The notes: generated from the sequence alone by a model not told the origin. DNA of 64,000 bases from Rhodamnia argentea (GCF_020921035.1 NC_063153.1:16926001-16990000), one strand, 5' to 3'; positions 25,234-37,613 are shown, numbered from the stretch's first letter. Numbers and translations: made by a program.

Positions 25234-25908
25234 TGTTAGAATGCACGTGTGAGTTGTGTTAGAGAAGTCCTACATTAAAGAATTAATGTGGTGTGGAGCA
25301 ATTAATATATCCAAGTTGGCCTATAACTCATTAGCTTAAGCTTTTGAGTGAATGTGAGTCTAACTAGATATGTTAACGGACGCGAACTTAGGCTCCTTCT
25401 TGACGATTTCCCCGGGTAAAGGTATCGGACTTCTGCTGCGCACTCCAAACAAATGAAATCAGAGCCGATAGTTGATTGGTGGGCCTTCAATCTATTTCGG
25501 TGTTTGGTAAATATCTCAATGAAGGAATCTGGTGACCAACGTAGTTTCCGGGCCGATGTGGCGTTGTGGTGTAGCAATGCGGGCTCGATGGGCGTTGATG
25601 GAGATTCAAGTTGAGATATGTTGATGTAGAAGAATACTTGAATTAAGGAGGAGCAAACCTAACACTGGAGTTCACACGTGAAGGGGAGATTGTTAGAATG
25701 CATGTGTGAATTGTCTTAGAGAAGTCTTACATTGAAGAATTAATGTGGTGTGGAGCAGTTAATATATCCAAGTTGGTCTATAACTCATTAACTAAAATTT
25801 TTGAGTGAAGGTGGGTCCAACTAGATATGTTAACGGGCTCGGACTTAGGCTCTCTCTTGACGATCTCCCCGGGTAAAGGTATCGGACTTCTGCTGTGCGC
25901 TCCCAACA
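25234..25908 (+). mobile_element. Complete TRIM (terminal-repeat retrotransposon in miniature), 675 bp
   Basis: Direct repeats of 218 bp each (25234-25451 and 25691-25908) start TGTTAGAATGCA and end CCAAACA/CCCAACA. The 239-bp interior begins with TGAAATCAGAGC, 10 of 12 bases matching the plant initiator-Met primer site TGGTATCAGAGC, and ends with the purine tract GTGAAGGGGAGAT. The 5-bp target duplication CAATC is at 25229-25233 and 25909-25913. About two dozen of the 218 LTR positions differ by hand count (roughly 10%), so the insertion is old. It has no coding capacity. Confidence 0.93.
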
Positions 25909-26465
25909 CAATCTGCAGTAATTTCCAAATTTCATACTCATCAAACCGTAATCCTGAATAGACCGTAAAATGCCACGGTTTCATAACACCCGAAGTTTCT
26001 TCTCCAATTGGCTTCGCAGCTCAAGAATCACTAGAACCATCCCAGTACCAAAACTTTGAACTGGTCCAAAGTTACAGCTCAATCAAGAAAATTTCTTCAA
26101 TTAGGTGAATCAAGACTTCGAATTCTTACCAAACGCTTCGAAGCAACATCAATTCGGTGCGTCAAGATGTCCCGGCACCTCCTCCCTTTCTTCACGGACT
26201 TGAAACTAAGTCCTTTTTTTCCCCAGTCGCTAGGAGAGCGATCATTGGGTCTACCTCATCATCACAGATTCACAGTGTTGGAGTAGCCTTTACAGTGCGT
26301 GAGTTTCGGTTGTTTATGTGTTTGTGAGGGAGAGAGCTCTGCACTCCAGTTCCGTTTTTCCCATAATTCTCTACTCTTCTCTTTTCAAGATAGGGTTAAT
26401 GGAAGAAACTTCCTCCTTGCTCCATGTAAAGGGTGGAACATGCAATGGTTGTCACTGCGCCTACG

Positions 26466-26466
<1 letters not shown>

Positions 26467-26499
<33 letters not shown>

Positions 26500-26720
26500 C
26501 TCTCATGCCAACCCAACACCACATATCACCACCACCTCCAAACTCAGTCGACAGCAACGTCAACCTCATCGCCATCAGTGGAGCATCCATCGGCCATATC
26601 TTTGCATAGTTGCCTGGATCAATGGTGGCCCTCGATCTAGACGCGGGCTATCATTGATCAACAATCGTGGTTACTGATCAACAGTGCCAGACAGTCAGAG
26701 AGAGAGAGAGAGAGAGAGAG
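26467..26720. repeat. Two dinucleotide microsatellites in opposite sense
   Basis: A (TC)n tract at 26467-26496 and a (GA)n tract at 26696-26720 form an inverted pair about 200 bp apart. The intervening DNA has no recognised gene. Confidence 0.8.
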
Positions 26721-26997
26721 GCCAGTCGGGCAGAAAGAGCACAGGGACGACGACAGTCATGGTGCCAGCGTTACCGACCAGGAACATGTGATTCGTGTGC
26801 GTTTCATCTGGCTTTCTCCTAGGATAGTACTTTCCTCCACACATGCTCCTTGTGTGCTTATAGAACTTGTGCTGATGAGTGATGACGAGGCTCAAGTTGT
26901 AATGCAAATTGACATACGTAATAACTTTCTAACTGTCCTACAAAGCGAGCGGTTTCTTTTTCCTTCCTTTTTTTTCTTTTTTTTCTTTTTATCTTAG

Positions 26998-27856
26998 GTT
27001 CCGTTTGTTGCACCGAAATCTTCATGAATTTTTTTTCTCATTTTCGTACATTTGGATCACTTAGAAAAATGAGTCAATCAAAAATGTTTTGTTACTAGAA
27101 CTTAGATTTAGGATAATGATTTCATCTTTAAAAAGTTAGAAATCATTCTCCCAAAATATGAGTAGGTATTGGCACTTAAACTAGAAATTCTGCACTTGAG
27201 CATAGGAATCCCAACGCTCGTTCTTTGGTCTTTGGTAGAGGGGCTAGGTCCCCAATACCCGAGCCCGGATCCATCATGGCCTGGCCCGAGTCTATCTAAG
27301 TCGCACCCGAGTTCATTAAGGTTGGACCCGGGACATTGGTGTCCATGCCCATGACGCCAAGCCCAGTAATATCGAGGTCAAGCCTAGGTCCTTGATGCCC
27401 ATGCCCCGATCCATCGAGTCAAGAAAAATTCAAGAATTTAAATTTTTCTTTCTTTCTTTCTTTCTTTCTTCATCCGCCATTCGTCGGCTATGGCAGGTCG
27501 GCAAGCTTGAGCCTCACTATATCCCCGTGAGGCCGCCAAGGTTGGCCCTCACTTGTGACTTGTCGTTGGCCATCGTTGAAGCCCGACGACCAATGGGGAA
27601 GAAGAAAAAAAAGAAAGAAAGAAAGAGAAGAATAATAAAATAAAATAAAAAGATTACTAATAATTTTTTTTTTTTAATTACAAAAATTGTCCACGTTAAT
27701 GCGGTCGTGGCACATATGATAGTTGGAGATTTATCTTACCAAACAATGAAAAATATTTTTCAATTTATTTTTAGGTTTCAGTCAAGCACCGAAAAATATT
27801 ATCATTTTCTTGAAAAATGACTTTTCAAAAAATATTTTTCGCAAAACAAACAGAAC
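26998..27856. mobile_element. Candidate non-autonomous DNA element with GTTYTGTTTGTT-type ends
   Basis: The left end GTTCCGTTTGTT and the inverted right end GTTCTGTTTGTT differ by one base and enclose about 860 bp. The inner flanks carry runs like aaaaatatttttc. The interior holds GC-rich fragments and TTTC repeats (about 27446-27468). No clear target duplication was found. Similar ends occur at 61902-62295. Confidence 0.45.
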
Positions 27857-28546
27857 TTTACTATATATGAAAATAAACTCCCGCAAGCAAACATTTTGCA
27901 GATGCATATGCATAGAGTTTATTGGTAGCTATATATTAGCAATTAGCTACAGACATGTTTGTACTAAGTGGCCCCGGAGTATAATGTCGAGGATGGAGAA
28001 AGTAAGACGTAAAATCAATTTGTAAAATGTTATCATAGATTGATGTTGGGTGCCTCATATAATGCAATTGTTTAAGTATAATCTTAAAGTTTATGACATT
28101 TTATTGTAAGTTAGTTCGATAGATTAATTTATATTCGCCCAGTTGAGAATATAAAACATAGATAATATAATTGATGAAACACATCAAGTGAGTTTGAAAA
28201 AAAAAACATTATAAAATGATATTGTATTTTATAAGTTTTTTTGTCTAAAAACATTAATGCTTGGTAAAATTATTTTGAAACAGTTTGAATCTAAATTCTA
28301 TCTTTTCGAACTAAAAAATCCAAATTAGGTGTAAGAAATTTGCTTTGCCAAGTTTTCCGTGGTGGGAATAGGATTGGACAGAACAGAAATGGGCTATTTG
28401 TTAAATACAGAAACTTTCGGGGCCCATCTGCAAACAAATTCACCTGTACCGGATTGCGAAAGTCCATATCTTTTGGGGGGTTGAACGAAATTTCCCTGAA
28501 AAAGAGAAGTCGTCTTTTGAAAAAGATTGAAGCTTAGAATTCACCG

Positions 28547-28648
28547 ATGACGACGGCGCCTGCTGCTGCAGCAACGCCGGTTTTACTCGGGGCAGCGTCG
28601 ATCGCCCATGATTCTTGCAGCACCCTAAAAGGGATGCTGCGAAATTAA
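28547..28648 (+). other. Possible upstream ORF in the leader of the transposase-derived gene
   Basis: An ATG opens a 33-codon frame rich in Ala and Thr (MTTAPAAAATPVLL...) ending TAA at 28646-28648. A plausible leader donor (TTGGAG|gtaacc) follows near 28710, and an acceptor (atattcag|gatg) lies 14 nt before the main ATG at 29701. Its place in the mRNA is inferred. Confidence 0.3.
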
Positions 28649-29700
28649 TTCGGAAAAGAGAAGAGATTTTCCTTTATTTTTCACAATTTCAAGGGCGAGC
28701 AGAAAATTGGAGGTAACCATCAAGCACATGATTATTAATTCGTAGTACGAATTTCGTTCCAAAATCCTATTTTTTTGGTTTTTCTCCGTCTGGAATTAAT
28801 TGGGTAGGTTTTTTCGGCGAAAGTTGAGGGAATCAAGAATCGTTGGAGAGCAGGGGAGGCTTTAAGAGTTGCTGCTGCTTAAAAGGTTGAGTTTTGAAGC
28901 TGTAGGAGCTTGGGTTTTGTCTTAGTTTTCTTTTCTTTTGTTTTTTTGGCAATATGGTTGAAGGAAGACTGAATATGTCTTCTTGTAATTTGACTTAAAG
29001 AGTGTCTTGAGTGAAGCCTATGTCATTGTGTATCATGACTTTCTGATGAATTGATGATCCACTAATGACATAATTCAGTGTGAATTGTGTAATAGTTGAT
29101 CCTTTAATTTATTGATTATTGGGACTTGAATTCACTTACAGGACCAGCCAACTTTTGTTTTGAACTACTAATTTCGAGGATGATCCGAGTTGATTACTTT
29201 GTTAGATTGGGAGTAGGGGATTGGGACAAATTTCTGACAATGTAGCTCTCCACGGAATTTATCAACAGTGTGTGGGGGAAAAGCTCTCCATGGTACCTCT
29301 ACGGACGCGTATGACTTGTTAAATTCTGCTATGAGAGCTTTTGTCTGTAATCTCTACATCTTTGAGGATTGTGAATGAGAAATTTAGGACGATTTTTGTG
29401 TAAATATTGAGACAGTTTAATGGTTTTAATGCGCATTCTCTGATTTAAATATAGTGAGTTCTGCCTCTCCCTCGCTTGAAAATATAAGCTGATGGCCAAG
29501 CCATGTAAAATGGAATCTTATGTTTTGTCGACTCTTGGCTATCAATTTTTACTCTTGGTTCTTTATGCATTTATGCCTAAAACTATTTTAGCTATGGGGG
29601 CTGACATATTAGTTTACTGAGTTCTTTATTCAGTTATGTTTTCGTCACCTGTCTTCACTCGTGTATTTATACTATTACGTATATTCAGGATGCTTATAAA

Positions 29701-32675
29701 ATGGCAAAGGGGAAGCTTATCCTCATTTGTCAATCTGGTGGTCAGTTCAGCACTAACAGTGATGGCTCAATGTCATATACTGGAGGAGAGGCAAATGCTC
29801 TCGAGATCAATCAAGAAACCCTTTTTGATGATCTCAAGTTAAAATTAGCCGAAATGTGGAATCTTGATGTTAGGTCTTTGTCAATCAAATACTTCTTGCC
29901 TCTGAACAAGCGGACGCTCATCAATTTAGTAAATGACAAGGACCTAAAAAGGATGTATGAGTTTCATGGAGCTTCAGTAACTGCTGACGTATATATAATG
30001 GGAAGAGAAGGTTTTGATCCTCAAAGCTCGAGGGATCATGCCAACAGGTACTGACAGTATCATACACAAATCATGTTACCGTGAGTTTCTAATCCATACT
30101 GTTCATGTTGTGTCAGATTGCCTTTCTCTTGGTGATTCTTTTAAAAACTTAGTTTTTTTATTTTATGATAGCTTTCCTTTCGTGGACATGTACCCAGCCA
30201 AGCTTGATTGAGAGGAACATTGCCTTCCTTCCATCAATGAAAGAAGATGCTAGTGTCCTTTTGCTCATTGATTAGTTCTAGTGTATTGTGCCTGATATGA
30301 TCTGAGAGAATGAGAAATCATATTGTGTGTTTATAGCAATTCTAATGCTCATTCGCAGGACAAACGACATAAAACTTGCTGAGACTTTGCCAACTGGTAC
30401 TGCTGCAGCCACCACGTCCATTGTTGTTGCTGGAGCACCTGTGGATTCATTAATTGACGTTGCTGTGATTGATCATAATCCCCCAGCAGTGTCCACCAAG
30501 TCAAAAGCTGCTCCACACAACGCCAATCGTAAAATTACTCGTTTTTCATCTGCTAATTCTACTCTTAATGGTCTTGTCACTGTCACTGTTGATTCAAAAG
30601 CTCTCTCTCCAACACAAGTTGACATGAGTTCTACACCGGCTGATACCGTTAAGAAGAAACGTGACATGAGTTCTACACCGGCTGATACCATTAAGAAGAA
30701 ACGGCGAACAACACTATTAAAGAGTATTGACAGTGCTCCCGGCATTGGATCACTAATTGATGAAGTTGGAGGGACAGGAAAAGGCACATCCAGGAAGAAG
30801 AAAATTCAGAAGCACCTTATTCCTGCAGTAGTTGTTGATGAGGAGCAACAGGAAAAAGCTGCGCCTTGGAGTGACAATTTGGTCGATTGTCCTGTTGTTG
30901 CTGACTCTGTCCTGTCTCTGGAAGCACTTGTTGGAGCATGGAGAGAAGGTATTACAGGCGAAGGCCAGGAATTCAATAGCGTGCCTGAATTTCGTGATGC
31001 GCTACAAAAGTATGCTATTGCAAACCGGTTTGCATACAAGTTAAAGAAGAATGACTCAAACCGTGTTAGTGGTATCTGTGTGATAGAAGGGTGTTCCTGG
31101 AGAATTCATGCTTCTTGGGTCCCATCTTCACAATCATTTGTGGTGAAAAGAATGAATAAGTCTCATACTTGCGGTGGGGAGTCTTGGAAGGCTGCTCATC
31201 CTGCAAAAAATTGGTTAGTAAGTATCATAAAGGATAGGTTACGAGATAGTCCACATCACAAGCCAAGGGAGATTGCTCAGGGAATTGCTCGAGATTTTGG
31301 GATCGAGTTGAACTATAGTCAACTGTGGCGTGGAATTGAGGATGCTAGGGAGCAACTTCTGGGTTCATATAAAGAAGCGTACAATGAATTGCCTTTGTTC
31401 TGTGAGAAAGTAGTAGAGGCAAATCCTGGAAGTTTGGCAAAGCTTTTCACTGGTGACAATGGAAGATTTCAGCATCTTTTTGTATCTTTCCGAGCCTTAA
31501 TACAGGGATTCAATGATGGCTGTCGTCCGCTTGTTTTCCTTGACTCTATATCGTTTAAATCAAAGTACCATGAAGTATTCTTAATGGCTAGTGCAGTGGA
31601 TGGAGATGATGGTTCTTTCCCTCTTGCATTTGCTGTTGTTGACGTTGAAGATGATAGTAATTGGTGCTGGTTTCTAGAGCAGTTGAGATCTGCCTTTTCT
31701 ACTTCAACTCCCATAACTTTTATCTCTGACCATGAAAAGGGGTTAGAGAATTCTGTGCATCAGGTATTTGAGAATGGCCATTATGGTTACTCCATCTTTC
31801 ATCTTGTAGAGAATTTCAAGAAGAATGTGAAGGGTCCATTCACCGGGGATGGCAAGGGTTTCTTAGTCAGCAGATTATTGGCTGCTGCCCATGCACAGCG
31901 GCTTGATAGTTTTACAGCATACATTGAACAAATGAAGAAAGTTTCTTCAAAAGCTTATGATTGGATAATGCAGAGTGAACCAGACAAATGGGCGCTTGCA
32001 TCATTCAAGGGTGAACCTTTTCATTTTATCACAGTAGATATTGCAGAGCCATATGCTAAATGGATAGAGGAAGTGAAGGAACTACCAATTGTACAGAAGG
32101 TAGAGGTGCTCATATCGAAATTGGTGGAGTTGTTTAATGCTCGCCGAACAAATTCAGGCAATTGGGTTACAAAACTAACCCCATCCAGGGAGGAAAAACT
32201 ACAAGAAGAACATCAGAGAGCAACCAGCTTAAAAGTGCTTTTCTCATCAGATACGGTATTTGAGGTTCATGACAATTCTATCAATGTGGTGGTGGATCTT
32301 CAAAAAAGGGTTTGTAGTTGCTTGGAATGGAAAGCTAGTGGTCTACCTTGCCGCCATGCCCTTGCCGTTTTTTATTGCACAGGGAAGAATAGTTACGACT
32401 ATTGTCCTGAGTGCTTCACGGTTGATTGCTACTTTATCACCTATTCCAACTCCATAAGCCCCGTTAGGGGTCCATATGAGAAGTCGACTGATGGAAAAGA
32501 TCCTTTTACCACACATGTACTTCCCCCATGCACCCCAAAGCCATCAACCAAGCAAAACAAGAAACAACAGACAAAGACAGAGGGAGTAACCAAAAGGGAA
32601 GTTTGCTGCAGTACGTGCGGCGGAGTAGGCCATAACAAACTTACATGCAAGGAAACATTGCAAATTGTAATTTGA
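29701..32675 (+). CDS. MUG: MUSTANG-type domesticated Mutator-like transposase with PB1 domain
   Basis: Host gene derived from a Mutator-like transposase. Exons 29701-30047 and 30359-32675 join as AG|G and give 887 aa. A PB1-like domain (about 4-100; LILICQSGGQF, SLSIKYFLPLNKRTLINLVN) marks the B clade of MUSTANG genes. There follow a Ser/Thr-rich linker with a 14-aa tandem repeat, a MuDR-type N-terminal zinc domain (about 320-390; GCSWRIHASW...KSHTCGG), the MULE transposase core (about 505-620, with D511 in FLDSISFKSKY and D573 in ISDHEKGLENS), a SWIM zinc motif (C768-x-C770...CRH) and a terminal CCHC knuckle (CSTCGGVGHNKLTC). No terminal inverted repeats were seen nearby, as expected for a fixed host gene. 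MUSTANG genes are associated with growth, flowering and reproduction. The third catalytic acid was not identified. Confidence 0.92.
30621..30704 (+). repeat. In-frame 42-nt tandem duplication in the MUG linker
   Basis: Copies at 30621-30662 and 30663-30704 differ at two bases and code DMSSTPADTVKKKR then DMSSTPADTIKKKR. The 14-aa unit ends in a basic cluster. Confidence 0.95.
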
Positions 32676-34353
32676 ATTCAGATTTATACAGGAGGTTGTG
32701 CAGATTTCATGTAGTTATTCATTAACTTTGGACACAGAGATATACTACCGTGGTCTATCACTATCATGTCTGGTAATCTATGATTGAAGCATGGGTGAAA
32801 CTTTTTGCTTCGTCTATGTGAGGTTTCCAAACTTTTTGATTAATTTGAGGTTTCCTAATGTAGATAGAATCTTTACTATTTTCTGCCAATTGCTTTGTCT
32901 ATATGCGACTCCTGAGCAACGGGTATCATCTAGAAGGCATCCTCAATGCTGAGGAATCTTGACCTTCCCTTTTGGACGAGCAGAAATCTCAGTGCTAGCA
33001 TGTGGAAAGGCTAGTAGGAGTAGCGTATTTCCATCATTTTTGTAGCAATAACCTGGGCATGTCGGCAAAAGAAATTGGGAATCATGAACTTTAGTAGTAA
33101 AGCAACTCATTTTATCGCCCCATGAAAACTGTTCTAATCCTAAAGGAGGTCGGTGTATAGAGAAGTAGAATCTAACGTGATCATGATTAGCTAGCCAGTC
33201 AGCTCGTTTATCGCCATCTCAAGAAACATGTCTCAGTTGGATCCGCCGAAGTCACTGGAGAAGCATCTTTCCTTTTCTGAACGTCAAACAAGTTTGATGC
33301 TGTGTTCCAGTCTTTTTCTTCCCTTTTATATCTACAGATTGCCATTCTGATTTCAGTTGGAGGATTAAAATTCCTTGTTACCGCGTGTTTCAGCGTTAGT
33401 CGTAGGTTGTTCACAGAAGCACATTGCACATGGCAAGGACGTCTGCGGGTGTGATCAAGTTGGCATGGTTCCTTGGTTCTCATCCTTCCACTCCAGCACA
33501 TGATCACTGAGTATCGTATTCCCTGATGACTACAGTGTTTCTTAGGGTAAGTGTATAAAATTAACTCCTGAGAAGTGACTAGTATGGACTATGCTGGAAA
33601 CCTTTTGCGTTTCTGTCCTTCATTCGTGTATTTTCGTAACATTTCAGATGGTATTCAGCAAGAAAAGCCAAAATCCTTCTGCCAGAAATAGAAGTATCAA
33701 ATATGTCTGAAAATGTTGTGAGAAGTTGCCGCAATCCAAGTCCATGGTTACAGCATCTTCTGTAGACTCGCAATGATAAATTATGTAGAGATATGTTCAC
33801 ACAGTGAACAAACATGACTCACAATATACAAGAAACTCTTCAACATGATACTTGCGACTAACTTTCATGGTCCAACTTCGATGCTTTCCCGCAGGTATTC
33901 GCGCATAATTTTTCATGACAAGCTAAGTAGAAGCTACTTTTCATCGAACCAAATTACATAAGGGGCATGTTGATGATGTTTCTCCTTCATCCAGAACAAA
34001 ACATTCCTGCACTTCCGCCTCGCTCAATAATGCAATTGCAGTCAGCTATCAGTCCATCAAGGAGGCCGAGTTTGCATTTGAGGCACACAGTCGATGATGT
34101 ATGCGTTTTCGCACAAAATGGGCTAAGATAACACGAAGCTGCAATGTGTCCGATAAATACAAACTGACGATATACACTACATTCATAGTCTAAAATTCTA
34201 TATCCTATAAGGCTATAATAAATGCGCTTCCTCTAATAAGCCCATCCAGATATTGAGTGCATATATATAGATATCACCTATCATATTTACGACGACATCC
34301 TAGCATGCGCAGCATAAGCATCTAGTCTTCTTTGTTAGAAAGAGCCTGTACAA
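32676..34353. other. Convergent intergenic region MUG - RING gene
   Basis: Holds the MUG 3' UTR and the RING-gene 3' UTR. Short open frames between 33200 and 33820 resemble no known protein. No repeats or RNA genes recognised. Confidence 0.5.
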
Positions 34354-37300
34354 TCATTGGCCCCCTCCTCCTTTAAAGGCATCAGCGGGTGAGAGTAAGT
34401 TGAGACAAATGGGACATAGAGGGTCAGATTTGTCTTCAAGAGCCGTCTTCTGTTCTAAACAATCCGCATGATAGACATGCCCACATACTAGAACTGCCAC
34501 AACAGAGTTTTCCGAGGACGAGTGAGAACCAGAAAGAAGATAAGGCTTCCTCCTCAAAAGTTTCTGGCAGACACCACATTGCAACTTTGCCGTTTCAAGT
34601 GAGGCAGAATCTAATGTGGCAGAATCTGACCTGATCCTCTCCGGCCTGTTAAAGGCTCTGTCCCTATAATCTGCAAGAAATATATGATACCTTGTGACGA
34701 AATGCATCATAACAGATGGCCGATTTTAAGTTTCCAACAACACTGATATAACATTTGGCATGTAAACATTGACATGTAAAAAATCACCGTGTCCAAAAGT
34801 GGGTGCACGACTTCCTCATTTGTGGCTAGAAAATGCTTTAAACCAACGAGTTAGCTGATGCGTAAGAGAAATAGTTAACCTGCATATTGCCAGTTGTCTG
34901 AGTTGTAGCGACTAGCCAACTTGAAGTTAAGTCTCTCTTCCCAAGAGGGAGGGGTCTTTCCATGAGAAGTGGTTGCACTCATATGGGCACCTGAGTTACG
35001 CCATGAGTTCTGGTGTCCATACCAGTTACGTGAGCGTTTCAAAAACATTGAACGCCCAAGATTTTGCCGAAGATGTAAAGGAGAAGAGTGATTAGAAGAA
35101 GTATCCATTTCCATGCTTGATGTGAAAGGCTTCATCTCATTAGAGTCCACGAAGTGAGAAGACTTCTGCGGAGGGTTTCAATATGTCAGTGCTTGAAAAG
35201 TATTTTTTTTGTTAAGGGTGCTTGAAAAGTTTATAAAGTCAAAAGAGAAAAATATGCGTACGATAATCAAACAACTGGAAAAAAATTGGAGGAACAACCC
35301 TAAGATGAAGGGGGCCTAGAGGCAGCTCACCTTTCTTGATGACAATTCCACTCCAGAAGAGCACGGCATGCTTTCTGCTGCAAATCAAAATATTTTTGTC
35401 AGTAACTTCTGTCTCACATAAAGCAAAACTATCACCCATGGTCTCTCACAAGATATGCGAAGCTAGAAGACTTGAAAGGAAGCTAGAAGATACATGAAGG
35501 TCTCATTTGATCACAGTAAATCTATGCAGAAATAGTGCAGACTATACAGCTCAGGTTGAAGATAGAAATTGGGTGTGTCATGCAACAACAGAGACTTAAC
35601 CCAATCAATGACCTCATTAGAACTTTAAAGTGTTCAGACTGGAAAGAAGGTCTCTGCAATTAAAGCAAGCCGAAATCTGAAATCAAAGAACACACCAAAC
35701 AAGGTCTGTGGATCAACAGTCAAAAGCAAAGGTGTATCTCAAGCAGAAATAGTGCAGCCTATACAGCTCAGGTTGAAGAGAGAAATTGGGTGTATCATGC
35801 ATCAACAGAGACTTAACCCATTCAATGACCTCATTAGAACATAAAATATTCAGACTGGAAAGAAGGTCTTTGCAATTAAAGCAAGCCAAAATCCGAAATC
35901 AAAGATCACACAAAACAATGTCTGTGGATCAACAGTCAAAAGCAAATGTGGGTCTCAAGAACGCAGTGCAGCCTACGAAGAAAAGAGAACCCTTTAAACA
36001 TCAACACAAAGGAAAGATTAAACAGAAAAGATCATTTCGAGAGTTACAAATACGAAGCTGCACCGAAGTACTGTCTGATGAACATGTATCCAAGAAATGA
36101 TATGCATTCTACAAACTCAAACACAACAAACATTAGTCAATCCAATCAGAAGTTTTTGACCAAAAAAAAAATCCAAGCAGAAGACAAAAAGAACAAGAAA
36201 AGCACAAAACAACGATCAAATTGGTTACCTGGGATATAAAAATAAATAAAATTAAACTTGATGATGTTTCATGGATAATCACTAGTTGGTACGCATTACA
36301 TCGTAGATCCAGAATCAGCCACCATTCATCATGGAAGAGAATATTATGTACTCCCCATGAGCACTCCAACATTGCCAAAAATAACAAACCCACTCACTCA
36401 TCCATGCACTAGATCTACAAATCCTCTAAATGCATGTTTTGTGTCATATACTCTGAATTTCTGAAGTCTGACTGGAAAAGATGAGTGTTCAACATATAAG
36501 GCTTCTATACGATCTATTTTGGGCTTCATTGTCTAATACCGAAACACACACCTGCAGTCTTACATATTCTGAGTTCTCTAATTTTGAGTATATTACGGCC
36601 ATCTTTCTTATTCTCCACAGCATTCTCTCTATCAGTTCGATGTAACAATTGATTCCAGTACATCTAAACAGCCTCTCGAGCTCATCCACAATCTACCTCG
36701 ATCTGCCAATATGTTCTGCAATGCCAATGGGATAAGAAACCACCTCTCTCATCAAGCTACTTCCCATGATTTAACCATTCACCACCTCTTCAAGCAGACA
36801 AACGTGCAGCATTGTCAACACCAGAAATGGTTAAAACTCTCCGCCAGTACAGAAAAAATCAAGGTGCACTCGCAGATTTTCACCAATCTAAACCTTGATC
36901 AAACCCAAAAAAAAAAAAAAAAACGAGCAACACAGGGAATTGGCATGGCAGTTATGAGAGGGAGAGAGAGAGAGAGAGAGAGAGAGGGCGCATCCAAATT
37001 AATCAAAACTGAGGGGAAGAAAAGGGCAAGCCAGACTAAAAGAAGAACAAACCCTAGCTCGGATCGCTCCACTTAGAGCAAAAGTTGAAAAGAATCCAAT
37101 CCTGGCTTCGTGCCATCAAATCATTCTAGCTCAACAAAACAGTCTAGAAAATGCTAAACTCTGAATCTGACCACTCAGATTTTGATTTTTCATTTCCTTC
37201 CTATGTCGCTAAAACCCCACATATCAGAACCATCAAAACCCGATCTTTCTTCCATTCCACTCATACCCACATTTTCCAGGAATAAAAAATGGCCATCAAA

Positions 37301-37418
37301 ATGCAGAAATTTTCCTTTCAGAAGCAAAAGGAGAACCACAACAAAACGTACCAGGTGAAGAAGACGAAAGGGAAGGGTCGGTGTCGAGACGATCGTCGGT
37401 TCTCTTCCTCTTACCCAT
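34354..37418 (-). CDS. Small RING-H2 zinc-finger protein (putative E3 ubiquitin ligase)
   Basis: Four exons (minus): 37418-37352, 35377-35331, 35165-34880, 34670-34354; phases agree and give 238 aa. The N-terminus MGKRKRTDDRLDTDPSL is basic and could act as a nuclear signal. The middle (about 40-130) is Ser/Asn-rich with basic patches (FLKRSRNWYGHQNSWR; SWEERLNFKLASR). The RING-H2 signature starts at C165: C-x2-C, then C-G-H-V-Y-H-x2-C, then C-P-I-C, with a long loop between the first two zinc pairs. RING-H2 domains usually recruit E2 enzymes, so ligase activity is inferred. There is no transmembrane segment. Intron 1 is nearly 2 kb and contains a 217-bp tandem duplication and a (GA)n tract. 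Exon 1 is supported by phase and a good ATG but is the least certain. Confidence 0.85.
35526..35959. repeat. Tandem duplication, about 217-bp unit, in RING-gene intron 1
   Basis: Copies start gcagaaatagtgcag at 35526 and 35743. They stay collinear to ccacagacc-type ends near 35742 and 35959, with scattered substitutions. Intronic and non-coding. Confidence 0.9.
36957..36986. repeat. (GA)n microsatellite
   Basis: Uninterrupted GA dinucleotides in RING-gene intron 1, preceded by a poly(A) run near 36906-36921. Confidence 0.9.
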
Positions 37419-37563
37419 AATTAACATCGATCGAGAAATAGCAAATGTCTTAAAAAAAACCGACCCCCTAAATTCTGGAACCAGTGTAACAGCAAATTAA
37501 AGGCTCAGAGTTAAAGAAGCCGCAGAATTAACTAAAGGGGTTCTTGGATTTGAGGTGAGCTAA

Positions 37564-37564
37564 G

Positions 37565-37599
<35 letters not shown>

Positions 37600-37613
37600 G
37601 TCCTCTCTCTCTC
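37564..37613. repeat. (CT)n microsatellite upstream of the RING gene
   Basis: An interrupted CT tract lies about 150-200 bp upstream of the minus-strand ATG at 37418, so it reads as (GA)n in the probable leader or core promoter. GA-rich leaders are common in plant housekeeping genes. Confidence 0.85.

Larger units (their letters stand above)
23872..29700. other. Intergenic region MGD - MUSTANG with mobile elements
   Basis: 23872-24120 is probably MGD 3' UTR. 24120-25228 shows nothing recognisable. A complete TRIM occupies 25234-25908. 26440-26720 holds two dinucleotide tracts in opposite sense. 26998-27856 is a candidate inverted-repeat element with TTTC repeats inside. About 28500-29690 is probably leader plus a leader intron of the transposase-derived gene. 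Confidence 0.55.

Noticed and set aside
33208..33815. Minus-strand open frames between MUG and the RING gene
   Set aside because: No recognisable domain and no exon-like context.
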